Source: Membranipora membranacea
Taxonomy: Eukaryota > Bryozoa > Gymnolaemata > Cheilostomatida > Membraniporidae
Length of the DNA stretch: 60,000 nucleotides
Assembly (NCBI GenBank): GCA_914767715.1
Contig: OU612067.1
Location: 33,704,162-33,764,161, forward strand
Reading direction: 5' to 3'
Shown here piece by piece: positions 12,801-23,420 of the stretch; the stretch's first letter is position 1; each line of letters opens with the position of its first letter. The notes beneath the pieces were generated by a model. That model was given only the letters and a program-made list of their open reading frames with translations. It did no database searches and had not been told where the DNA came from. The position numbers were made by a program, and so were the translations under genes.

Positions 12801-15800
12801 CTCCTATTGGGGTATAAATGGAAGTTAAATATGATACAACTATAAACAAACAGGTGCTCATAGCCATGGAGAGAAGTTTTGTTTTCTATCAGGACAATAG
12901 GAAGTGAAATAGCTCAAGTCAACAAAGCCAAAAGACTACATTCCAATGGGAATTATTTGTTGTTGAAGAATACATGAAATAACCTGCTGCGTCAATGAGT
13001 ATGTGCCCATAACCGCAAAAGGAGTTTAAATACTGGGTCACTGTTCATACTGCTAGATGCCATTCATATATATATATATTGGGCATTGGGTATAAACTAT
13101 TCTCATTATTATCAGTATAATGTTTTTCGCACTCAGGCAGAGATTGTGCGCTTTTTAAATGATAAGTGCCTCCTACCTTAGATCCCCATTTAGTATAAGG
13201 CATCTCTAACAGGGTTACATTAGTAAGCTTCTCTGTGTTACCGAAGGCTACAGCTGGTACATATAAAGCGCATATCAGGTGAACCCATCTGTAATATAAT
13301 ACAATCACAATCAGGTGTGAGATATCAAACTGGGGAAGTCAAGAGAAACTTCTACATGCAACTATGAAATGATCAGCCTTATCTCAGCGCCCAAAAAAAA
13401 CAAACCAAAAGTGAGGCTGCTGAAATAAGGCTATGATATGATCGGTCACATAGATAGACTTAATAATAGACCTAGACATGATTGTTTGTTGATAAAGAAA
13501 ATATAGAATGATACACAACCAACTGCTTAATCTATTGCAATCTTTAAACTCAAATCCGATCGTAACAGCGCCCACAAGCAAATGCGACAGTGCCTCAATG
13601 CTTATGCTCCATATAGTGTCCTGTTTATGTATGTTAGCAAGTCTAAGGTCACATTCTACACAACAAAGTTACCCGACTTTCAAATGACTAAACATAATTC
13701 GACATCTGAACTCTATAATTGAAGATACGAGCTTATATGTTGTAGAATAATTTTAAACCACACATCATTTAACACAAACTTAGTTTTTCTAATATGAGCC
13801 ACATACCTTCCCGTGTCTGTCTGTTTGAATATTCCGAACTGGTTAGGGCACAACTCACACGACTGTAACCATAACAACATCAATAACAATCAGATATGAG
13901 CTGATATTGCGTGTATTATCCAACGGAACTTTGGTAAAAATAAGAGAGATAAAATACCAATAAACAATCAATGTAGTTATCAAACCAGAGTACGCAAAAG
14001 CTCCTCCCTCCCCTTAAGAAAGGCAAATGCAGATTATTACTCAAGTATGATTGGTAGAACAACGAATCATAATGATACAATGGGTGTTTGTTGTGAAAAT
14101 CTTATCAGTTGCAAATTGCAACAACACAATCAGAATATAAAGGTTACAGGTCATCTTACAGGCTGTGTATTGGTATATAGGTATATATGATAATCTTACA
14201 GGTTGTGTATTGGTATATAGGTATATATGATAATCTTACAGGTTGCGTATTGGTATATAGGTATAAATGACAATCTTACAGGCTGTGTATTGGTATATAG
14301 GTATATATGATAATCTTACAGGTTGCGTATTGGTATATAGGTATATATGATAATCTTACAGGTTGTGTATTGGTATATAGGTATATATGATAATCTTACA
14401 GGTTGCGTATTGGTATATAGGAGAGGTATACACCCGAGGGTGCTGGGGGCTGGAACAATCAACAATGAAAGCTCCCCCAGTGGGACTCGAACCCACAACT
14501 CCTGCGGCACTAATCGCCTGGCAGTGAATAGCAAGCGCGCTAACCGATTGCGCCATCTCACCATCCCCAAAAAAGAATGGGTCGATGGCGCAAATTAGAT
14601 AGCCCGCTATTCACTACTCGGAGTTGTGTTCTCTTACAGGCTGTATATTGGTATATAGGTATATATGATAATCTTACAGGCTGTGTATTGGTATATAGGT
14701 ATATATGATAATCTTACAGGCTGTGTATTGGTATATAGGTATATATGATAATCTTACAGGTTGCGTATTGGTATATAGGTATATATGATAATCTTACAGG
14801 CTGTGTATTGGTATATAGGTATATATGATAATCTTACAGGCTGTGTATTGCCGGCTTTACAAGCGTCACAGAACCAGGGTTCTGTACTCTCTGTACTTAT
14901 ATCACTGTGTACAGATCGAGAATCATCTTCTATAGTACCATAACATCCCTCGTGTACGAGTATACCACATCCATCACATTCTATTATCTCATCCTCATCA
15001 CTACAACATACGACGGGAGAGAAGGGTGAGAAGGGCGAGGGCTAGAGCTGATCTAATCTGGAGAGAAGGGTGAGGGCTACAGCTGATCTAATCTTCATAA
15101 TATGAATAGGAGGCCCGGGTCAATGAGTTTATGTGGTTCTAACTATGGCAAAAAGAACAATCAGATAAGTCTCATGCCAAGTTCAGTTTAAAGTCACCAA
15201 ACCCAGCTCAGCCTACAGCTATCTGCTCTTACAAAACCCTCATTCAGATCTTCATGATATCCTAAACTTCCCTACTAAAGCTTTCTGGTGTCGCAGTAAC
15301 AAGTCACACATGAGGACATGTTTGACATAGCTAGAGCCACAGTATGATATATCTCATATGATTATATTTGTTGAATGATGAGTTGATTACATACAAACCT
15401 TGAACTGCTGAGGCATACACAACATGATTTAGGATAATTTACAGGTGTGGGCGCTTCAATAGCTTTAGTCGTCTCCTCCTCGTCTTCTGGAATCCCTTCC
15501 GACTCATCAGAATCCTCCTCAGAATTATCATCTGAATCAGATTCTGAAACATAAATTTCTTACTTAGTTGGGTGTTATCACATTGTCAAGAATTACAAAA
15601 GCTGATACATTTTATTTGCAGTGAACATAACAACATAATAACATGGTTTGACAGGACCATGATTAATTTGAAAGATTATCCATGGGCTAGTTATGCCATA
15701 CCATATGTCAGACCATACAGCATATCATACCGTTATCGCTATCAGACCCTTTCTTCGCCCTCTCATTGTCCTCCTGATTCTCAGCGTCCTCGAGGTCGTC

Positions 15801-16561
15801 ACTGAACAGGTCATCATCACTGGCAGCAGCTCCAGGCTTAAACTCAAAGTCACTGTCCGATGATTCATCCTCAGACATACCGAAGTGTATCTGTAGCAGG
15901 TGCTTCTCGACTGGCTTCACTCTCCGCTTAGACGGGTCTCTCTGCACTGTAGCAGATAAGAAACATCAAATAATAGACACGATCACTTGGCCGCTTGGAA
16001 TAGTAGTAGTACCCATGTATTCGAGTTAACACTTTTTTGTCAGTAGAAAAATGATATTTTTAGAGTTAACTGCGATTGAAGTAGGGTGGTGCGGTCATAG
16101 TCAGCCAGCATGCCCCCACACACTTAACTTGGGCACAATTTTTCATTTTTAAAAGCCTTAATTCAAAGGCTCCTTTTTTTGTTAAAAAAAAAGGGGGCTT
16201 TGAGATAATTAATTAATGACACAATTATTATCATACAGTATAAGCTGCATATTCTCTTTCCTATAGACTTTTTCCCCAATTGTACAGTCAAGCTATTCCT
16301 GCAATACACGGTTTAAAAATGGTTCAATTTTCGATGAGTAACAAATTCGATACAATACAACTAGGCATAGGACTATACCGTCAAAGCCTCTAGGCCTAAC
16401 ATTATCTTACAGTATTAATCTTTTTCCGAAATGATCAATTTCTTACACATAGTCTTGTAGAGGAACGCCACATCTGTAGAACCAGCATTCTCACTTTCTT
16501 TTTCCTTAGCAGCAGATTTTCTGGAGCTGTTGGTTTTTGATTTTGACCCTTTGTCCGTCAT
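3828..16561 (-). CDS. PHF14: PHD finger protein 14, complete, 15 coding exons
   Basis: A nuclear histone-reader protein; the PHF14 family binds nucleosomes through PHD fingers. Exons in transcript order: 16447-16561, 15731-15946, 15399-15543, 14838-15000, 13807-13862, 13177-13288, 12709-12803, 12403-12445, 11919-12132, 11231-11523, 10711-10809, 10044-10409, 9445-9738, 8944-9077, 3828-4038. They sum to 2556 bp (851 codons plus stop) and every junction is in phase. Features: SKRRVKPVEK and an acidic Ser/Asp region (about 40-150); PHD1 (CCVC to CDACK, about 150-210); extended PHD (CELCPNQFGIFK, WVHLICALYVPAVAFGN, CDAGMCKSYFHVTC, about 215-310); the PRALSSSASAVRSLMRKAEL motif; coiled coil (about 450-515); PHD3 (CGIC to CSICD, about 540-590); a basic GRP/RGRG AT-hook-like stretch (about 640-680); C-terminal PHD (CDECMQWYHFACLDPP to CDEC). 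Domain order and motifs match animal PHF14. Intron 9 uses a GC donor. The last intron (4.9 kb) hosts an antisense gene. Confidence 0.95.
4287..4987. mobile_element. 701-bp foldback DNA element with 9-bp target duplication (Mutator-like?)
   Basis: Two arms of roughly 320 bp (about 4287-4605 and 4671-4987) are inverted copies around a short unpaired centre. Termini are ACAGAGTAAGGATATACAG and its complement CTGTATATCCTTACTCTGT. The same 9 bp, GATAATAAC, flank both ends (4278-4286 and 4988-4996). Long TIRs plus a 9-bp duplication fit Mutator-like foldback elements. There is no coding capacity. It lies in the last PHF14 intron. Confidence 0.85.
5127..5226. mobile_element. About 100-bp TIR MITE, copy 1 of 3
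   Basis: Begins TAGATCAAGTTTAATC and ends GACCAAGCTTGGTCTA, with the subterminal motif TGCCTGCATTTCAG on one side and an inverted counterpart on the other. Related copies lie at 39428-39529 and 42598-42713. TA at both ends would fit a mariner-type TA target, but I cannot separate target from terminus. Confidence 0.75.
5495..7999 (+). pseudogene. Caspase-like (peptidase C14) gene, two exons, one in-frame TGA; gene or recent pseudogene
   Basis: Nested antisense in the last PHF14 intron. Exon 1 is 5495-7156 (first in-frame ATG 5495) and exon 2 is 7406-7999 (stop 7997-7999). Both borders are phase 0 (CCTAAG|GTAGGT; TTGACAG|CTA). Residues 1 to about 435 are a helical region I do not recognise (no clear DED or CARD). 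The p20-like part then starts CGAVLFNEF, followed by the His motif VVCVMSHGNAGILYG (His codon 7028-7030) and, in exon 2, LIVIQACQDTRVQD with the candidate nucleophile Cys at 7424-7426. A 15-bp repeat encodes TDAVM copies between the p20-like and p10-like parts. The p10-like part has TLLSSTKYGDSAQ and HFLPALAEEI. Oddities: an in-frame TGA at 6833-6835 right after NEF, and QACQD where most caspases have QACxG. It could be a decaying copy, a readthrough gene or an assembly error. Caspase homology is confident; activity is not. Confidence 0.75.
7544..7654 (+). repeat. 15-bp coding minisatellite (TDAVM repeat) in the caspase-like gene
   Basis: About seven and a half copies of GACGCAGTGATGACC, in frame, encoding TDAVM (one copy TDAVT). 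It lies between the catalytic Cys motif and the small-subunit region. A repeat multiple of three keeps the frame open. Confidence 0.95.
10977..11021. repeat. Short hairpin in PHF14 intron 10
   Basis: GAGTTATCT and GAGAGG arms are mirrored as TTCAGAGAG and AGATAACTC around a short loop, an imperfect stem of about 19 bp. Function unknown; possibly a tiny MITE remnant. Confidence 0.6.
14151..14851. repeat. 40-bp minisatellite spanning the 5' splice site of PHF14 intron 4, split by a tRNA-like insert
   Basis: Two blocks of a 40-bp unit: about 6.7 copies at 14151-14420 and about 5.5 copies at 14634-14851. On the gene strand each unit contains ACACAGCCTGTAAGATTATC. The copy at the exon edge supplies the real donor (CCT|GTAAGA, exon end 14838), so the array copies the last exon bases plus the donor. 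Variants include GGTTGCG/GGCTGTG and one TATAAATGAC copy. Confidence 0.95.
14421..14633 (-). mobile_element. tRNA-like insert with inverted partial copy, inside the minisatellite
   Basis: On the - strand, about 14472-14562 reads like a tRNA: A-box TGGCGCAATCGGTTAGCGCG and B-box GGGTTCGAGTCCCAC with a perfect 5-bp T stem. The acceptor stem does not close, so I do not call a functional tRNA. Immediately next to it (14580-14628) is an inverted partial copy (GATGGCGCAAATTAG, GCTATTCACTACTCGG, AGTTGTG), giving a long snap-back. Probably a tRNA-derived SINE or MITE fragment. Confidence 0.7.
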
Positions 16562-18180
16562 TGTTGTATCTACATATCAAATACACAATTTTGAATTAGT
16601 AGAGAGAATGGTATGCATAATATCATACACAAATACGTGTTATAAGCTAGATGCAAGGGCAAGACGGGTCAGGATGTGTTCTTAGTCTGCAGCTACATGA
16701 TAAGCTCAGTTAGTTGTCTGGAAGATTGAAAATAAGCTCAAAATGTTATACTACGTGGCCGATCATCAACATTTTACCACAAAAGATTGCATAGTAGGCC
16801 TATGGGCATTTGTGAAGGTCTGGAAAATACCTATAACACTAACACACGAAACAGTAGACTCTCAGAAAAATACAATGACAATGCAGCCTTTTATTTCCAA
16901 TATAAATAATGACTCATCAGTCGGGAACTGTGCGCCATGAAAATATCAAATAAGTAAGTCAGACGCCGTCAGGGCCGGACGTCTAGATATAGATAAGAAG
17001 CTACAGTTGTATCTGTTGCGGCAGGATTATTAGCCTGTCGAAATTCACACCAGATAAGTTAGAATGCAATATTAATCCTATACCCGCTCACACAAGCCAG
17101 CTTTGTGTTTCCCAAAACTTATATCCTTTCTAATGTCACAATAAAGTTGCAGTTACTCATAGTTCATATCAGTAGCCTTATAGATACTAGTAGGCTTACT
17201 CAATCAATAGCTACTCTCAACAACCAATTTACAAAACTCAGAAATAGTAAAAACCCAAGATCCTGGGACTATGTTTCAATTGCATGTTGTTGGCTGGGCT
17301 TCTGCCAAAAAAAATGGGCCAGAACTTTTAATGCGTTTGGGAAATTATTCATTTAATCATGGAAACCTTCTACTCCGTAATTCAATAGAATCAGAAATTA
17401 AAACCTTGCCTAAATATAATGAATTGAATAGATAATAATTAGTTTTATAATACAAAAAGTAAAACTGAAGAAAGAACAAAGAATTAAGTTAACAACAATG
17501 GCATTGATAATGAATGAAGTTACACACAACACAACAACTCTACTACTCTGTTCACTACGATCATAGCCTGTTGCACTAAACTGTAGTATGCTGACTGAGC
17601 ATAGCCAGCACAGCAAGGAGAACTTTGTACTATCAACAAGCAAGTTAGTCCTTGGTTGGTTGGACTTGGTTGTATAAGCCTAAAGTTGACAATAACAATT
17701 TTAATGATAGTCAGCCATCAAGGCATAACTTTTAAGATAGCCCTTAGTTTTGAATATCCTTTAACTTAACTGGTCATAACCTGTTAGCCAAGGACTAAGG
17801 AGATCCTCCTGGCTGTTTCTGTTAACACAAAATTTTCCTTTTCCCTGCAAAAGCTGTTGTAGGAAGTGCCGATGAAGAATTATAGTCCTGTCATACATGA
17901 TTACGAGTGCAGTGAGATAGGAGGTTGCCTGCTCAGACTTAAGAAGAGAACAACTCCCAGAAAATAGGATTGACATGACATTGTATTCATGAGGACAGGT
18001 GCAAACAACACAAACAATAGGGAGAGGGGACAGAAGATCTCACCACTGCTCTGATGATTCTACACCGCTAATAAAACTCATAAGAAACAGAAAAGACAGG
18101 ATTCTAAACCAGAAAACAGCGACTTGGAACTGCTCTTATTAACCTGGCGTGTTATGTTTATTAACATATCTCATCAGTCT
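16562..18180. other. Upstream region of PHF14; no gene seen
   Basis: Directly 5' of the PHF14 start codon (CAT at 16559-16561). Presumably 5' UTR and promoter, but no core promoter element stands out. Short open frames here look like chance. Confidence 0.4.
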
Positions 18181-18765
18181 GGATAACCTAGTTTACCTGA
18201 GGTATCCTTGGTGTGTATGGATAACCTAGTTTACCTGAGGTATCCTTGGTGTGTATGGATAACCTAGTTTACCTGAGGTATCCTTGGTGTGTATGGATAA
18301 CCTAGTTTACCTCAGGTATCCTTGGTGTGTATGGATAACTTAGTTTACCTGAGGTATCCTTGGTGTGTATGGAAAACCTAGTTTACCTCAGGTATCCTTG
18401 GTGTGTATGGATAACCTAGTTTACCTGAGGTATCCTTGGTGTGTATGGAAAACCTAGTTTACCTGAGGTATCCTTGGTGTGTATGGATAACCTAGTTTAC
18501 CTGAGGTATCCTTGGTGTGTATGGAAAACCTAGTTTACCTCAGGTATCCTTGGTGTGTATGGATAACCTAGTTTACCTCAGGTATCCTTGGTGTGTATGG
18601 ATAACCTAGTTTACCTCAGGTATCCTTGGTGTGTATGGATAACCTAGTTTACCTCAGGTATCCTTGGTGTGTATGGATAACCTAGTTTACCTGAGGTATC
18701 CTTGGTGTGTATGGAAAACCTAGTTTACCTCAGGTATCCTTGGTGTGTATGGATAAAGGTATATT
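18181..18765. repeat. 38-bp minisatellite, about 15 copies
   Basis: The unit starts GGATAACCTAGTTTACCTSA and ends CCTTGGTGTGTAT. Variants: CCTGAGG/CCTCAGG at the centre, and ATGGATAACC/ATGGAAAACC. On the - strand each unit carries a donor-like TCAG|GTAAAC or TGAG|GTAAAC. It lies between MRPS23 (3' side) and PHF14 (5' side), both on the - strand. Confidence 0.95.
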
Positions 18766-19390
18766 CTTGGTGGTGTTAACTCATGGTAGAAAAGCAACAC
18801 CTGTTCTGTGTGGATACTCCTGATAGGCCTTGGCTGGATAGTTAGTTTGGGCAGCTCAAATTCCCAACACTGGTGAGTTGAGACATTTTTATTCTTGTGC
18901 GAGGGCTAGGATGGCTTAAAGTGGGATTTTATTACATTCTATTAACAGGATATTTGCTGATGAAATTCCACATAACCTGACTGGAGTTGTTGGGCTTAAA
19001 ACTATCCTAGTTGTGATAACTTATATGTTTTATTACTCATTTGTCATCAGAGATTAACCAGAGAATCCAGCGTTCAGGATACAATGGCTTTCTAAGTTCA
19101 GTACTTGTTCTAATAAAAATTCGATACAATATCTACTATCTGAAAGGCTTTTATTTTTCTCTTGATCACCTCATCAACCTCAAAGGTTTCAATAAAAATC
19201 CTCTGACATCAGTAATAGAAATTCATGCACCACACGTGTGATCAGAACCGACTCAGCGAATGAGGTCTTGTTATGACTTTCAGCTGTCCATATTGTTACT
19301 GTGGCCTAGACACTCTGTCATATACGCTGTATGTATACACCCCAATTCAAACTTTCGGTCCAGTTTGTGCCTAATGAGACCAACACTATT

Positions 19391-21889
19391 TTAAAAAGTG
19401 ATATCTCCTTCTGTAGTCGTGTATTGTTGAGCTGTGGTATCAGCGTTAATGTCAGTGTTAGATTTAGGAGTAGTAAGTCCAGATTTAGGTAGAATATATC
19501 CCTGAACTTTCATCTTTGACCGAACTTCCTCTTCGACCTGGGCAGCTGATCTAGAATCATCTTCTCTTGCTGTCTCCATGTACAACCGAACATACCTTAA
19601 ATATACCAAATATATATCATGTACAACCTAACATACCTTAAATATACCAAATATATATCATGTACAACCGAACATACCTTAACTATACCAAATATATATC
19701 ATGTATAATCTAACATACCTTAAATATACCAAACGTATACCCCCATGTATGACGGCATATATTGAACTTCAAGATATGCCTTAGCATATATCGTGGGCCA
19801 AAAATATAACAATGATCCATTTGATAAGTGAATATCTGTACCTAGTTTCTGCTTTGGATGGGGGACGCAGAGGAGATTGTTTTGCCTTTCAAATGTTGTT
19901 TTATCGAGTTTTAAGTATGTGATAGCCGTTAAACTATTCAGATATAATATATGATGTGAACACTCAACACAATGACCAGAGCTGTAATAACCTAAAGCCA
20001 GCCAGGAGCAATGCAAATATGTTATGCCACAGGAAGGCAATCAGCAGGGATCCCTGTTGGTAGCACAGTTTTCATATTTTCATTAGGTTTGAATTGTAAG
20101 AGGGTCATCAAAATTTGACCCATTGTACATTCCCTCATTTCAACATGGACCTCCGAACGATGGAAAATAACCTTGAAAAGGTCGATTACCAAGAAATTCC
20201 ACAATCTCAGAAGGGATATCAGCTTCAGTTTTTACACCACCTAACTTACTTATCAATGATCCTGTTATCTTTCTGAGCCTCCCAGCCCTCGGTGAGGTTT
20301 ATATACTTCTCTCTATCATCTCTCTGTACCTCAGGATATGTAAGATGATAGTGATTCCTGATCAGATCTTCCATATATACGATATTCCTGATCGGCCGCT
20401 CATCAACCCGACGATTCATCGACGGCTCAGCGTTAGGTGGGAACGCTGTATAGATATCGTACCATATCGGTAACTGCTGTCTCGTTATAACACCACCCTT
20501 CAGAAGACCTTCAACTCTGTTAATATATGAGCAATAAATGTAGCCTTAGGTACCAAGTTTCTACAAAAAAAATCACTATTTAAGCCTATGGATATCATAG
20601 GTACGACAGGTACAGCAGCCAATCAGCTGTGAACACGAAAGAAAGGAAGTGGGTGTTTCTGGTTCAGCTTACAAGATAACAATTCAATAATCGGGACGGG
20701 ACCGAATGCTATTGTGGTGTATGAAATTAGCCTGATTGTCCTAGTACTGCAAGATTCATCATTTGGATATTGCGCCAATTAGATATGTCCTGCTTCAATC
20801 AATAGCAAAGTTTGCAGTTATGCTCTGCATTCAGAACAGAAGGATCTAATTCAAAGCATGGAAGAATATCTGATAGTTGTATATCATCAACATCACTATA
20901 CTCTTACCTCTGATCGTATTGTAAGCATTATAAGACTATGTCTCAGTAAATTTATAAGTGTATATATACATAAAAGGTTTACACTACAATAAGGACAATA
21001 AGCCTGAATTTATCCATTACCCATTGGATATGGTGGACAAAAGTAACTGTTCACCTTTGTTCTTATGGTTTTGAGTGATTGACACTGGGCACATCACATA
21101 TGGGCAAATACAGGCTTGTAAGTGACAGGAGACCTTCCTTGGACACAGTGACCAGTGTTACTTAAATACTATATTACAAAAAGCACAACACTCCATTATC
21201 ACATTTCATTGCTCTTCTGTTGATTGTTCAATCAATCGCATCGGTTCAACCATCAACTTTAGTAACAATTCAATGTCAGTGACTGTGAGTACGTATGAGT
21301 AGCATTAAAGGGCAACCAAGGTTTCGCAGCAATGCATTAATGGGTAGCAAATAATGTGCTGGGCAGCATCAGCTTTGTGCATTACGCGATGCAAAACTCA
21401 AAGTAGTTGCTGACTCTAAGCTGGGTAACACTTCAGTTTAGGGGAGGTTCCAAGACTTTGCTGTAATAATTATAGAGCACAGGCCAAATAATAACAGGAA
21501 CAGGAAACTGCTATGTGGTATTCTCTTTTAGCTGAGTTTAAGTACCTGATGGAAGAATGTTTCACAAGAATTCTGGCTGAATAATCATCCGAATTATATT
21601 TTGTCTTTTTCCCCATGCAGAAGGTGCAATCTGCTATTAATCAATGGCCATCAATGAGAAGTTGTTTGAAACCTTGGTTGCCCTTTAACGAACAAATAAT
21701 GTGGGTCCCTATTGTTGAAGTGAGTCTCTCATCTTATTAAATGAGCAACAATCTCTCAAACATGATCCAATGAGTTCATTATATATCACTGAATCTGATT
21801 CCTGTCAGATTCGATGACAATGGGGATTGTTAGTTGGAAATTTACCTTTTGAAAATTGATCCGATTTTCTCAATTCTTGCTCCAGCCAT
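19391..21889 (-). CDS. MRPS23: Mitochondrial small-subunit ribosomal protein S23, complete, 3 exons
   Basis: Component of the small subunit of the mitochondrial ribosome. Exons in transcript order: 21846-21889 (MAGARIEKIGSIFKR), 20250-20516 and 19391-19595, totalling 516 bp (171 aa plus stop), with all phases consistent. The start motif MAGARIEKIGSIF matches the family start. The second exon has GLLKGGVI, PIWYDIYTAFPP, EPSMNRR, the basic/aromatic NIVYMEDLIRNHY segment and KYINLTEGWE. The third exon ends in a Thr-rich tail. Length is near that of animal MRPS23. The acceptor of the last exon sits inside a 41-bp tandem repeat. The intron between exons 1 and 2 contains a TTAA-flanked MITE ending about 160 bp from exon 1. 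Confidence 0.93.
19578..19738. repeat. 41-bp tandem repeat (4 copies) covering the 3' splice site of MRPS23 exon 3
   Basis: Four copies of a 41-bp unit starting CATGTACAACCGAACATACC on the + strand. The copy at the exon edge provides the acceptor TTTAAG|GTATGTTCGG and the first 18 exon bases. The other three lie in the intron and repeat the same acceptor-like sequence. Only the exon-proximal copy opens the reading frame; the next intronic copies hit a TAA within one unit. Confidence 0.9.
21309..21684. mobile_element. 376-bp TTAA-flanked MITE (Kolobok/piggyBac-type target)
   Basis: Termini AGGGCAACCAAGGTTTC and GAAACCTTGGTTGCCCT are perfect inverted repeats of 17 bp, bounded by TTAA at 21305-21308 and 21685-21688. 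The TTAA target and AGGG-type ends fit Kolobok-like MITEs. No coding capacity. It lies in MRPS23 intron 1. Confidence 0.85.
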
Positions 21890-22387
21890 TTTCTAAAAAG
21901 TTTGGAAATGGTATTGTTGTCAATTCAATTGACATACTATGCTGATAACTTCTATATAAGTATAAGTATATACACAATTTCATTGTCTATTTGTGACAGC
22001 TCTGTATATTATTTCGGAAGAAACACGGTCTTCAAGCGAAACTAATTAATACTAGACCAAGCTAGATCATACGATTTTGGAATTTCCAATCAGATTTTCT
22101 TCCTTTCAAGTGTCCTCATTTGCTGACATATGCTCATGCTGCTACGAAAAGGGCTACAGTTTTTAGCACAGGCTCCTAACAGACTCAAGACAAAACATTC
22201 CATATTTATTCAGGAGAACATACAAGGTTTCAGTACCCAGTAAGTATCATTAGTCAAAAATGCTTCTTCTTGAAAGATTCATTCAGTCCAGAGAGAATGG
22301 ATGAATCTGATAACTTAGTCCAAACATGGAAACTGGAAAGAGATAGCAGGGAGTAAGTTACTAGTTAGTAAAGATAACACCCTGTGC

Positions 22388-22893
22388 CTAATATCTGTTA
22401 TTTGTTTTCAATGATAAAATCTGTCTAATGATTCTAGCTGCTTTGCCCAACTGATTATAAGCACTTATCACTGACTCTGCCTGCTTCATAACATCTGAAG
22501 CTGTGCTGTGGTGTGTATATTTATTTATATCCTTTTTTTTTTCATCTTTTATCTTGGCAGTAGCTATATATTGAGCTTTGAATTGAAGCATAATTATCTA
22601 CTGTTCTTATCTCATAGACAAACTGATTTTTTTCCCAACTACTGACAATTTATACAAAATATTGTTCATACAGGACTGTATCTAGATAAAGGAGCCAAAG
22701 CGCTCCGAGTGAGATTAATTAGATGAGCTTGTCAGTTAGCTGAGGCAGTTCAAGTTACCTGCTTACTGGTTTTTGATTGATTCTGATTGTCTTGATGGAA
22801 TTGATGAATTCTACATCTACTACATGATGATGATTCATTGATTGGAATTAGTCTCATCAGCTGTTGCTCCTTGGTCTTATTTCGGTGTGGAAC
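22388..22893 (-). CDS. Putative 3' end of an unrecognised gene (two phase-compatible exons)
   Basis: Two open segments join in phase: 22759-22893 (acceptor GAGGTTTCAG|GTT, donor AAGCAG|GTAACT, 45 codons) and 22388-22597 (acceptor CAGTAG|ATA, stop 22388-22390), with a 161-bp intron. The first encodes VPHRNKTKEQQLMRL and ESSSCSRCRIHQFH. The second encodes a Lys-rich, probably helical segment (IKDEKKKDINKY, ASDVMKQAESVISAYNQLGK). It could start further upstream with an acceptor near 22938. No family recognised. It lies 0.5 kb upstream of MRPS23 on the same strand. Weak evidence: only splice phase and composition. Confidence 0.35.
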
Positions 22894-23189
22894 CTGAAAC
22901 CTCATGAAACTGAATATCATGACTGAATCATGCCAGTTGACTAAAATACGCAATTTATTTACTCCTTGGTCTCAGCAGTGGTTGTCATTGCACTCATTGA
23001 TCTGAAGCTCTTTACAACATTCCTACTTGTAGAATAGAACACAGTTGAGTTACTTTGTATAGGAGTTATGGCCTATATGTCATACCCAAATATCCACAAA
23101 TTGAATGTCCAAATTTTATGTGTATGCGATGGTATGGCTCACCTTCTGTGTGAACTGTCTTGCTTTGCTCTATAATGTTGATTAAAGTC

Positions 23190-23420
23190 CTACGCCGCCA
23201 AAGGTGGTGCACGGGGATTAATCATAATTAGTATTTGCTATTGACAAGCAACACCATTGGATAATGAGTGTAATGTTACGCCTATTTTAGCCCAGTCCGC
23301 GTGACATTTGAGTTTTGCAGAAATCGAGCTTGCATGTTTCAAGTGTTTTCTCAAGTGCTCAAGTGTGTTATGCAAGAAATCAAGCAACACCTGTGCCCTT
23401 GCAGCTTTGCAGCCGACTGC
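23190..23420. repeat. Dispersed repeat family B, copy 1
   Basis: GTGCACGGGGATTAATCATA and the following bases, including TAGTATTTGC and the later CTCAAGTGTGTTAT, recur at 36006-36160. The family is not identified. Confidence 0.75.

Noticed and set aside
14472-14562. Functional tRNA gene
   Set aside because: A- and B-boxes are present but the acceptor stem does not pair and the anticodon arm is poor.
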